Shown one piece after another: positions 1-7,569 of a stretch of DNA of 9,701 bases. The number at the start of each line of letters is the position of its first letter. Within the stretch, counting starts at the first letter, position 1. Source of the stretch: CAYPPS01 sp964412685 (GTDB lineage Bacteria > Patescibacteriota > Microgenomatia > PFEM01 > CAYPPS01); the NCBI GenBank assembly GCA_964412685.1, contig CAYPPS010000020.1, forward strand, positions 1 through 9,701. Reading direction: 5' to 3'. The notes beneath the pieces were generated by a model, which was not told where the DNA came from, did no database searches, and saw only the letters and a program-made list of their open reading frames with translations. The translations under genes and the position numbers were made by a program.

Positions 1-1843
<1,843 letters not shown>

Positions 1844-1884
1844 TATTCACATTAAAGGAGTCAATTTTACAATCTGTTTTTGCG

Positions 1885-2006
1885 TCTTTCGGTCTCTTTA
1901 GCGAGGTGGAACTACCTCTTTCCATTTCGAACAGAGTCGTAAAACGTCTTAGCGCCGATGATAGTTTTTTGGCAACGGAAAGCGAAAATAGGTCGAGGCC
2001 GAGAGA
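1885..2006 (+). rRNA. rrf: 5S ribosomal RNA
   Basis: The 122-nt RNA of the large-subunit central protuberance. The ends form a 12-bp helix I: TCTTTCGGTCTC (1885-1896) pairs with GAGGCCGAGAGA (1995-2006) using two G-U wobbles, and G1884-C2007 could extend it by one pair. Internal hallmarks are GAGGTGGAACTACCTC in the helix II/III region, TCGAAC in loop C, and AGCGCCGATGATAGT, which matches the conserved loop A/helix IV strand of bacterial 5S. It lies about 41 nt after the 23S end, the normal rrn order. No tRNA lies between them. No hairpin followed by a T run occurs after it, so the rRNA transcript may continue into the S1 gene. Confidence 0.96.
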
Positions 2007-2100
2007 CTCAAGAGCAGATTCAGGTGTGTTAAACTGAAAGAAGTAACACTGTCTGTTTAACAGTAGACGAGTCGGAAGGAATAGAAAGGAAGGTACATGA
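2007..2100 (+). promoter_or_regulatory. 5S to S1 leader with two competing hairpins and the S1 ribosome binding site
   Basis: This 94-nt spacer has no clear promoter and no intrinsic terminator. It contains two inverted repeats sharing a 5' arm: GTGTTA (2026-2031) with TAACAC (2044-2049), or TGTTAAAC (2027-2034) with GTTTAACA (2055-2062). Both cannot form at once. A purine-rich stretch follows, and GGAAGG at 2088-2093 is placed 7 nt before the GTG at 2101, which supports that start. An ATG at 2097 is only 3 nt from the same site and opens a frame of just 17 codons. A role in S1 expression is inference. Confidence 0.5.
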
Positions 2101-3234
2101 GTGTCAATAAAAAAACCAACTACCAGAAAAAAGAAACCTATCTCAACTAAAAAGATCTTGTCTGTCGGTCAAGCACAGACAATGAATCAACTTCTCAAGA
2201 AAATCGGTTACGATTTAAAGACCTTTAAAAGAGGCGATTTGATTGAGGGAGTGATAGTTGAAAAAACCAAAAAAGCCCTTTATCTAGATATTGGTGGTAA
2301 ATCAGAAGGGATGGTAATTGATCGAGAAATGAAGGCTGCCAAAGATTTTATTTCTCAACTCAAAGAGGGAGATACAATCAAAGCCATTGTTACTCAGCCA
2401 GAAAACGATCGAGGCCAAACATTGCTTTCTTTGAAACAAGCTGCTCAAGATTTTGTTTGGCAAGAGTTTGAAGAGAAATTAAAAACTCAAGAAGCGATTA
2501 AAGTCTTTGGTAAGGAAGTCAATAAAGGTGGTTTGATTGTTGAGGTTAAGGGTGGAGTTCAAGGTTTTATCCCTGCTTCGCAAATAAGCTCCCAGTATCT
2601 CAATCAAGTTGAAAAACTAGTTGAGAAAGCCATTGAAGTTAAAGTAATTGAGGTTGATCGAGAAAAAAATCGCCTCATTCTTTCGGAAAAAGAGATAACA
2701 GAAGCAGATTTAATTAAGGAACAAAAACAAGCAATCAAGAAAATTAAAGTGGGAGATGAATTAGAAGGCAAAGTTGTTGGCTTGATGCCTTTTGGTCTTT
2801 TCGTTAAAGCCGGAGAGGCAAAGCTGGAAGGTCTGGTTCACATTTCTGAAATTTCTTGGGAGAAAGTTGATGACCCCAGTCAATTTTATAAAACCGATGA
2901 CAAAATTAAAATCAAGGTTCTGGCGATTGACGAGAAGTTAGGCAAGCTCAATCTTTCTATTAAACAATTGACCGAAGATCCTTGGAAAAAGATTGAAAAG
3001 AAATACCCCAAAGATGCTCAAATAAAAGGCGAAGTGATTCGAGTAGCTCCTTTTGGTGTTTTTGTTGCTCTGGAATCGGGAATCGAAGGCTTAATTCATG
3101 TTTCTAAACTTCCAACTGATAAAACTTTCAAGGAAGGAAGCAAGGTCAGTTGTTTCGTCGAGTCGATTAATCTTGAAAATCGCAAACTCAGCTTAGGTCT
3201 TGTCTTAACCCAAAAACCTGTTGGCTACAAGTAA
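2101..3234 (+). CDS. rpsA: 30S ribosomal protein S1, four S1 domains
   Basis: An RNA-binding protein of the small subunit that helps load mRNA, especially when Shine-Dalgarno pairing is weak. Its 377 residues hold a basic N-terminal extension (1-20, many Lys/Arg) and four OB-fold S1 domains at about 44-112, 131-196, 217-288 and 305-370. Domains 3 and 4 are canonical, with PFGLFV...EGLVHISEIS and PFGVFV...EGLIHVSKL; domain 2 has GFIPASQIS. E. coli S1 has six domains; four is usual in many Gram-positive and CPR bacteria. The start is GTG at 2101 because the codon just upstream in this frame is TGA and GGAAGG sits at good spacing; the next in-frame ATG (residue 28) has no ribosome binding site. 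It lies directly behind the 5S gene and 16 bp before radA. Domains 1 and 2 are more divergent, as expected for the ribosome-docking half. Confidence 0.9.
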   Translation: MSIKKPTTRKKKPISTKKILSVGQAQTMNQLLKKIGYDLKTFKRGDLIEGVIVEKTKKALYLDIGGKSEGMVIDREMKAAKDFISQLKEGDTIKAIVTQPENDRGQTLLSLKQAAQDFVWQEFEEKLKTQEAIKVFGKEVNKGGLIVEVKGGVQGFIPASQISSQYLNQVEKLVEKAIEVKVIEVDREKNRLILSEKEITEADLIKEQKQAIKKIKVGDELEGKVVGLMPFGLFVKAGEAKLEGLVHISEISWEKVDDPSQFYKTDDKIKIKVLAIDEKLGKLNLSIKQLTEDPWKKIEKKYPKDAQIKGEVIRVAPFGVFVALESGIEGLIHVSKLPTDKTFKEGSKVSCFVESINLENRKLSLGLVLTQKPVGYK

Positions 3235-3236
3235 GT

Positions 3237-3242
3237 TATAAT
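3237..3242 (+). promoter_or_regulatory. candidate -10 element for a leaderless radA transcript
   Basis: A perfect TATAAT lies between the S1 stop and the radA ATG at 3251. Transcription starting the usual 7-8 bases downstream would begin at 3249-3251, at or next to the start codon. No Shine-Dalgarno sequence precedes the ATG (the upstream bases are TTACCTTTA), which fits a leaderless mRNA. No convincing -35 box is found at 16-18 bp spacing, so it may be a chance match in AT-rich sequence. Confidence 0.4.
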
Positions 3243-3250
3243 TACCTTTA

Positions 3251-4603
3251 ATGGTCAGATCTTCAACCAAGTTTATTTGCCAGCAGTGCGGCTTTGAATC
3301 AATCAAGTGGTTGGGTAGGTGCCCTGAATGTGGTAATTGGAGTTCTTTTGTGGAAACGGTGATAGGGGGAAAAGATTTCGGCAAAGCTGGTTTTCCAACT
3401 GATTTAGTTGCCCCCAAAATCTTAAGCCAGATCAAGTTTACTGACAAAAAGAGAATTTCTACCAAAATAAAAGAATTGGATCGTGTTTTGGGTGGCCATC
3501 TCTCTGGCTCGATTGGAATCGTGCCTGGGTCGGCTGTCTTACTTGCTGGAGAGCCGGGAGTAGGTAAAAGTACTTTGTTGCTTCAGTTAGCCGAAAGCAC
3601 TTCTCGGAGTCTTGGGAATAAAAAAGTTCTTTTCGTTTCTGGTGAAGAGTCTCTAGATCAAATTAAATTGAGGGCTAATCGTTTAAAAATTAAAGGCGAA
3701 AGATTGCTTTTGGTTTCTGAAGTAAACTTGGAGGCAATTGAAGAAACAGTCGTCTCTCTGGGGCAAAAGAAAGAAATAGGTTTGGTAATTATTGATTCGA
3801 TTCAAACCCTTTCCAGTCAAAAATTGACCGGTCAGCCTGGTTCAATTGGTCAGGTTCGTCACAGCGCATCGGTGTTAGTCAATTTGGCCAAGAAGTTGGG
3901 AATACCTCTTTTTGTTGCCAGTCACGTTACCAAAGAAGGAAGTATTGCCGGCCCGAAAGTTTTAGAACATTTGGTGGATACGGTTATTTATTTGGAAGGG
4001 GAACGTTTTTCTGGGGCGAGACTACTTCGAGCGGTTAAGAACCGTTTTGGAGCTACCGATGAAGTAGGAATTTTTGAGATGACGGAGAAAGGGATGGAGG
4101 AAATTAGTAATCCCTCTTCGCTTTTTTTGCTTGAAAAAGAAGGAAACGCTCCCGGTTCGATTGTCGCGGTGACCATGGAAGGTACTCGGCCGATACTTTT
4201 AGAAGTTCAGGCTTTGGTGGTTAATAGTCACTTGGCTGTTCCTCGAAGAGTGGCCCAAGGAATTGATTATCAGCGTTTTCAAGTGGTGACGGCGGTTCTG
4301 TCGCGTCATCTTAATCTTCCTCTGGGCAGTTATGATATTTTAGTTAATTTGGCTGGTGGTTTGAAGATAGAAGAACCGGCTCTGGATTTGGCGATTGCTT
4401 TAGCTATTTTTTCCTCTTTCAAGAACGTGGCTTTAGGAAAAAAGACAGCCGTTTTTGGGGAATTGGGATTGTTGGGAGAAATCAGAGCTGTCAATCAAGC
4501 AACCTTGAGAGAGAAGGAGGCTAAAAGATTAGGCTTTGAAAAATTAATTACTCCACAGCAATTTAAAACCCTTAGATCTATAGCCACCACCTTCAAATTA
4601 TAA
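3251..4603 (+). CDS. radA: DNA repair protein RadA (Sms), RecA/Lon-like
   Basis: A RecA-family, DnaB-like helicase/branch-migration ATPase that extends recombination intermediates during repair; cytoplasmic. Its 450 residues show the full family layout: a four-Cys zinc finger (C10, C13, C24, C27), a RecA-like core with Walker A GEPGVGKST (100-108) and Walker B LVIID (178-182), the RadA signature KNRFG (263-267), and a C-terminal Lon-protease-like domain (about 300-450) that lacks proteolytic activity in characterised members. The length is close to E. coli RadA (about 460). The ATG at 3251 places the zinc finger where the family has it, but has no ribosome binding site; see the TATAAT at 3237. 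It could also be translated from an S1 read-through transcript, since only 16 bp separate the two genes. No frameshift or missing key residue was seen. Confidence 0.97.
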   Translation: MVRSSTKFICQQCGFESIKWLGRCPECGNWSSFVETVIGGKDFGKAGFPTDLVAPKILSQIKFTDKKRISTKIKELDRVLGGHLSGSIGIVPGSAVLLAGEPGVGKSTLLLQLAESTSRSLGNKKVLFVSGEESLDQIKLRANRLKIKGERLLLVSEVNLEAIEETVVSLGQKKEIGLVIIDSIQTLSSQKLTGQPGSIGQVRHSASVLVNLAKKLGIPLFVASHVTKEGSIAGPKVLEHLVDTVIYLEGERFSGARLLRAVKNRFGATDEVGIFEMTEKGMEEISNPSSLFLLEKEGNAPGSIVAVTMEGTRPILLEVQALVVNSHLAVPRRVAQGIDYQRFQVVTAVLSRHLNLPLGSYDILVNLAGGLKIEEPALDLAIALAIFSSFKNVALGKKTAVFGELGLLGEIRAVNQATLREKEAKRLGFEKLITPQQFKTLRSIATTFKL

Positions 4604-4638
4604 GGATACCTTATAGATTTCTAAAAAATACTATAGCC

Positions 4639-4667
4639 TTGACAGTCTTCGCTTTCGATGGTAAAGT
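4639..4667 (+). promoter_or_regulatory. sigma70-type promoter for the intergenic small RNA
   Basis: A consensus -35 TTGACA (4639-4644), a 17-bp spacer, then TAAAGT (4662-4667, four of six bases match TATAAT). The predicted start is near 4674. It lies 36 bp after the radA stop and points into a region with no convincing ORF that ends in an intrinsic terminator. Confidence 0.6.
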
Positions 4668-4673
4668 AGGGAT

Positions 4674-4864
4674 AATTAACAAAAGAAAAAAGCATCACTA
4701 TCGCTGATTCTAACCTCTTTCGAGTGCAAAAAGAATCACGAGTAGCAACGCCTTTCTCTAATAATGAAAATAACACAGGCTTTTGTTTCTTGTCAAGACA
4801 AAATATCTGATTAGCTTCCAGAAATGGGGGTGGTGTGTAGGGCAGGCACACTCCCCCTTTTTTT
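4674..4864 (+). ncRNA. candidate structured small RNA of about 190 nt, class unknown
   Basis: This stretch is bounded by a promoter and an intrinsic terminator and has no convincing ORF on this strand. Seen folds: hairpin I pairs 4698-4711 with 4732-4745 (13 bp with a bulged C4704 and G4742), capped by a 20-nt loop. Hairpin II pairs TTTCT (4753-4757) with AGAAA (4820-4824) and CTAAT (4758-4762) with ATTAG (4810-4814), leaving a 5-nt bulge, with an inner stem TTTTGT (4781-4786)/ACAAAA (4798-4803). The terminator forms hairpin III. The signatures of tmRNA, RNase P RNA and the SRP RNA tip were looked for and not found. The length suits 6S RNA, but the 5' and 3' ends do not visibly pair as 6S ends do. 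The 5' end (about 4674-4691) is A-rich and unpaired. It could instead be an untranslated tail of the radA transcript. Confidence 0.5.
4826..4864 (+). terminator. Rho-independent terminator
   Basis: GGGGG (4826-4830) pairs with CCCCC (4853-4857) and GTGTG (4833-4837) with CACAC (4847-4851). They are separated by a small internal loop and closed by a 9-nt loop, and seven T follow at 4858-4864. It would end both the small RNA and any radA read-through before the rho promoter. Confidence 0.85.
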
Positions 4865-4880
4865 GGAAATTAGCCAGAAG

Positions 4881-4913
4881 ACTATTGACAAATTTGTCAA
4901 TCAATAGTTTAAT
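4881..4913 (+). promoter_or_regulatory. rho promoter with overlapping palindromic operator candidate
   Basis: The promoter is TTGACA (4885-4890), a 17-bp spacer, and TTTAAT (4908-4913, five of six bases match). The start would be near 4920, giving a 5' untranslated region of about 63 nt, AU-rich. A perfect 18-bp palindrome, ATTGACAAATTTGTCAAT (4884-4901), covers the -35 box. A second inverted repeat, ACTATTGA (4881-4888)/TCAATAGT (4901-4908), spans the space between the boxes. A repressor site is inferred; no known operator consensus was recognised. Confidence 0.7.
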
Positions 4914-4982
4914 ATCTTTAAGTAGCTTTTAAAAAGTTTTCCCAATAGCGTTTTTAGATTTTAATTTCAAAAAGAGATAATC

Positions 4983-6242
4983 ATGAATAAAGATTTTACT
5001 TCTGAGGAAATTGTTGGCGCAAAGCCTCAGGAAGAAAAAACCAATCAGGCTTCTGATTCAAGTCGGGATCGAAAAATGATGGACAAAGATTTCAACGGGG
5101 TAGTTGATAATCGAATGATCCCTGATGCTGGAGTCCCCACCGAATACAAAGAAGGAGTTTTAGAGGTTACTCCAGAAGGGTATGGCTATTTACGACCCAA
5201 ATTTTCTCCTTCCGATGACGATGTTTATATCTCCGCCTCTCAAATTAGGCGTTTTTACTTGCGTCCAGGAGACATGATTGGAGGCCAAACCAGGGCACCA
5301 AAACAAAAAGAACGATTTTGGGGGCTTCTAAAAGTAGAGAAAGTTAATGGATTGCCAATTGAAAAAATAGGCAACAGAGTCCATTTTAGAAACTTGACTC
5401 CTATTTATCCTGATGAACAGATGAAATTAGAGACAACCAGCAAGCTCTTGGCTACTCGAGTAATTGATTTGGTTTCTCCTATTGGTAAGGGCCAACGAGG
5501 TTTAATTGTTTCTCCTCCCAAGGCAGGGAAGACTTGGTTGCTTAAAGATGTCGCCAACGGAATTACGGCTAATTTTAAAAAAGCCCACTTGATGGCTGTT
5601 TTAGTGGGTGAGCGCCCAGAAGAAGTGACCGATATCTCTCGTTCGATCAAAGGGGAAGTGATGGCTTCTAATTTTGATGAGCCGCCCGAACATCAAACTC
5701 GAGTGGCGGAAATTGCTTTAGAGCGAGCCAAGCGTTTGGTTGAGATGGGAGCAGACGTAGTTATCTTGCTTGATTCAATCACCCGGTTAGCTCGGGCTTA
5801 TAATCTTTCCATTCCCACTTCGGGGAGAACTTTGACTGGCGGTTTTGATCCTGCAGCTCTTTATCCGCCCAAAAAATTTTTCGGAGCGGCCAGAAACATA
5901 GAAAACGGTGGTTCATTAACTATTATCAGCACTTGTTTGGTAGAAACCGGTTCTAAAATGGACGATCTTATTTATGAAGAATTTAAAGGGACTGGAAACA
6001 TGGAATTACATTTGGTTCGTCGGCTGGCGGAAAGGAGAATTTATCCATCAATCGACATTCAAAGGTCAGGCACCAGACAGGAAGAACTTCTCTATGGGAA
6101 AGAGCTTTATCCGCAAATTATTACCATGCGTAAGATGTTAGACATGTTGGATGCCAATGAGAGGACGGAAATTTTCTTAGGCCGTCTCGCCAAAGCCAAA
6201 AATAACGCCGAATTTGCCAAAAGCCTCAAGAATGGCGGTTGA
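4983..6242 (+). CDS. rho: transcription termination factor Rho
   Basis: A hexameric RNA-dependent ATPase/translocase that ends transcription of untranslated RNA. Its 419 residues contain the cold-shock-like primary RNA-binding domain with GYGYLR (66-71) and VYISASQIRRF (81-91). The RecA-type motor follows, with Walker A SPPKAGKT (177-184), VGERPEEVTD (208-217), Walker B ILLDSITRLARAYN (261-274), the Q-loop region LTGGFDPAALYPPKKFFGAA, and the R-loop EEFKGTGNMELH (332-343). Motor residues, including the bicyclomycin-pocket neighbourhood, look intact. The total length equals E. coli Rho. However, the N-terminal Rho_N helical domain is not recognisable and residues 1-55 are a polar, charged, probably disordered segment. 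The start is ATG 4983 with a weak AAAGAGA about 5 nt upstream. A later start at residue 32 or 33 is possible; the MDKDF following those Met resembles the MNKDF at residue 1. The stop is TGA, 3 bp before the M23 gene. Confidence 0.98.
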   Translation: MNKDFTSEEIVGAKPQEEKTNQASDSSRDRKMMDKDFNGVVDNRMIPDAGVPTEYKEGVLEVTPEGYGYLRPKFSPSDDDVYISASQIRRFYLRPGDMIGGQTRAPKQKERFWGLLKVEKVNGLPIEKIGNRVHFRNLTPIYPDEQMKLETTSKLLATRVIDLVSPIGKGQRGLIVSPPKAGKTWLLKDVANGITANFKKAHLMAVLVGERPEEVTDISRSIKGEVMASNFDEPPEHQTRVAEIALERAKRLVEMGADVVILLDSITRLARAYNLSIPTSGRTLTGGFDPAALYPPKKFFGAARNIENGGSLTIISTCLVETGSKMDDLIYEEFKGTGNMELHLVRRLAERRIYPSIDIQRSGTRQEELLYGKELYPQIITMRKMLDMLDANERTEIFLGRLAKAKNNAEFAKSLKNGG

Positions 6243-6245
6243 AAA

Positions 6246-7343
6246 ATGAACATATCATCTTTGTGGGAAGATCTCCGGTCTTTTTGGTTCTCTCTTTTCT
6301 CTTATTTAAGAACCAAAGTTTTAAAGGTTTTTTATTTTTTGGAGTCAGGTAAATCGTGGTTTGCGGCTGGGCTTTATCGACAACGAGGTCGTTACGGTCA
6401 AACTTTTTTGCACACGGCTTTAATTCTTCTTTTGTTAGCCGGAATTACTCTCGGGCCAACCCTGATTTCTGAAACCTTTCCTGGTTTGAGAGGAGGGGAT
6501 CCTTGGAGTGAGGCCTTGTCGCCTTCGGCTGTTTCCGCTCGTGTTTTGAGTCAAGAAACAGCCACACTGGAATCAATCAAGCCCAGAGCGGATATTTACG
6601 AATACACCGTTAAAGAAGGAGACACAATCTCAACTATTGCCGAAAGATTTAAGATTTCCATTGACACCATTCGTTGGGAAAATAATTTGAAGGACGTTAA
6701 GTCATTAAAACCGGGTCAAGTCTTAAAGATTTTACCGGCAACGGGTATTTTATATAAGGTTAAACACGGTGAAACAGTTTATTCAATTGCCAAGAAACAT
6801 CAAGTTGATCCTCAGGTGATGGTCGACTGGCCTTACAATTCCTTTGCCAACGATGAGACTTTCGCTCTTTCTGCCGGTCAATCCTTAATGATTCCTGATG
6901 GGATAATGCCCAAGGTGGTTCCGCTTCAACCTCGGCCACGTTATTATGCTCAAGTGCCGGCAGCGGGAACAGTTACTGGTACTGGTCAGTTTGCTTGGCC
7001 TGCCTCTGGCGGAGTTACTCAAGGTTATTCTTGGTATCACAAGGCGGTAGATATCGCCAACGCCTCGGCCCCGTCCATTTTAGCTTCTGACGACGGACAA
7101 GTGGTTGTTGTCGGCTGGCCGGCTCCTTCAGCCTATGGTAATCGAGTGATTATCGACCACGGGAATGGTTACACCACTCTTTACGCCCATCTTTCTCAAA
7201 TTCATGTCTCCGCTGGACAAAAGGTTTCTCAAGGCCAATCGATTGGGAAAATGGGTTCTACCGGGAGATCAACCGGAACCCATCTTCACTTTGAAATTCG
7301 TCTTAATGGTGCCGCCCAAAATCCTTTCAATTATCTAAAATAA
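6246..7343 (+). CDS. membrane-anchored LysM / M23 metallopeptidase (murein hydrolase)
   Basis: A predicted cell-envelope endopeptidase that cuts peptide cross-links of peptidoglycan. Its 365 residues begin with a cytoplasmic segment containing Lys/Arg (1-51), then one membrane helix at about 53-72, which places the rest outside. Two LysM peptidoglycan-binding modules follow at about 118-163 (YTVKEGDTISTIAERF) and 168-217 (YKVKHGETVYSIAKKH), then an M23/LytM domain at about 250-363. Zinc ligands are present: HKAVD (H265, D269) and HLH (H346, H348), plus the catalytic-site His in YAHLS (H315). An active enzyme is therefore expected, unlike the degenerate EnvC/NlpD type. It lies 3 bp after rho, so translational coupling is likely; only GGCGG in the end of rho resembles a ribosome binding site. 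Whether it acts in wall growth, division or daughter-cell separation cannot be told. Confidence 0.92.
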   Translation: MNISSLWEDLRSFWFSLFSYLRTKVLKVFYFLESGKSWFAAGLYRQRGRYGQTFLHTALILLLLAGITLGPTLISETFPGLRGGDPWSEALSPSAVSARVLSQETATLESIKPRADIYEYTVKEGDTISTIAERFKISIDTIRWENNLKDVKSLKPGQVLKILPATGILYKVKHGETVYSIAKKHQVDPQVMVDWPYNSFANDETFALSAGQSLMIPDGIMPKVVPLQPRPRYYAQVPAAGTVTGTGQFAWPASGGVTQGYSWYHKAVDIANASAPSILASDDGQVVVVGWPAPSAYGNRVIIDHGNGYTTLYAHLSQIHVSAGQKVSQGQSIGKMGSTGRSTGTHLHFEIRLNGAAQNPFNYLK

Positions 7344-7359
7344 ATTTGGCTTAGCTTCA

Positions 7360-7368
7360 TGCTATAAT
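7360..7368 (+). promoter_or_regulatory. extended -10 promoter for the tRNA-Ala pair
   Basis: TGCTATAAT is an extended -10 (TGN followed by a perfect TATAAT). Its predicted start near 7375 is about 6 nt before the first tRNA. There is no good -35 at 16-18 bp, which is usual for extended -10 promoters. It lies 16 bp after the M23 stop. Confidence 0.65.
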
Positions 7369-7380
7369 GAGGCCCGTTAA

Positions 7381-7454
7381 GGGGTCGTAGCTCAATTGGC
7401 TAGAGCGCCTCAATGGCATTGAGGAGGTTGTGGGTTCAAGTCCCATCGACTCCA
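7381..7454 (+). tRNA. tRNA-Ala (anticodon GGC)
   Basis: A complete 74-nt cloverleaf, all arms seen. The acceptor is GGGGTCG/CGACTCC with discriminator A7454, the D arm is GCTC...GAGC, and the T arm is GTGGG/CCCAT with loop TTCAAGT. The anticodon arm is CCTCA-ATGGCAT-TGAGG with anticodon GGC, which reads GCC and GCU. The third acceptor pair is G-U, the alanine identity element. CCA is not encoded (CTT follows), so it must be added enzymatically. Confidence 0.96.
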
Positions 7455-7459
7455 CTTTT

Positions 7460-7530
7460 GGGCTTGTAGGTAAGTGGTATACCGCAGTCTTCGCATGACT
7501 GAGTCCCGAGTTCGATTCTCGGCAGGTCCA
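7460..7530 (+). tRNA. tRNA-Ala (anticodon CGC)
   Basis: A complete 71-nt cloverleaf starting 5 nt (CTTTT) after the first tRNA. The acceptor is GGGCTTG/CAGGTCC with discriminator A7530, the D arm is GGTA-AGTGGTA-TACC, and the T arm is CCGAG-TTCGATT-CTCGG. The anticodon arm is CAGTC-TTCGCAT-GACTG with anticodon CGC, which reads GCG. The third acceptor pair is again G-U, supporting alanine. The variable loop is 4 nt and no CCA is encoded. The body sequence is quite different from the first tRNA-Ala, so this is not a recent duplicate. The 39 bp after it, before the convergent gene, show no terminator hairpin. Confidence 0.93.
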
Positions 7531-7569
7531 CTACTAGTTACTGATTACGGTTTATTTATTACGAAGTTT

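Noticed and set aside
4764..4814. 16-codon ORF (MKITQAFVSCQDKISD) in the small RNA, a possible leader peptide
   Set aside because: There is no ribosome binding site, and its sequence is better explained by the stems of hairpin II. It does not lead into rho, which has its own promoter past a terminator.
4621..4851. 76-codon reverse ORF between radA and rho
   Set aside because: It covers the small-RNA promoter and the terminator stem, has no ribosome binding site and shows no recognisable family feature.
4674..4864. tmRNA, because GCTGATTCT at 4703-4711 resembles the tmRNA 5' end
   Set aside because: There is no tRNA-like 3' domain, no tag reading frame and no T-arm sequence; the match is a 9-base coincidence.
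7531..7569. Bidirectional terminator between the tRNAs and the convergent gene
   Set aside because: No stem of useful length is found, only AT-rich sequence with short ATTACG repeats.
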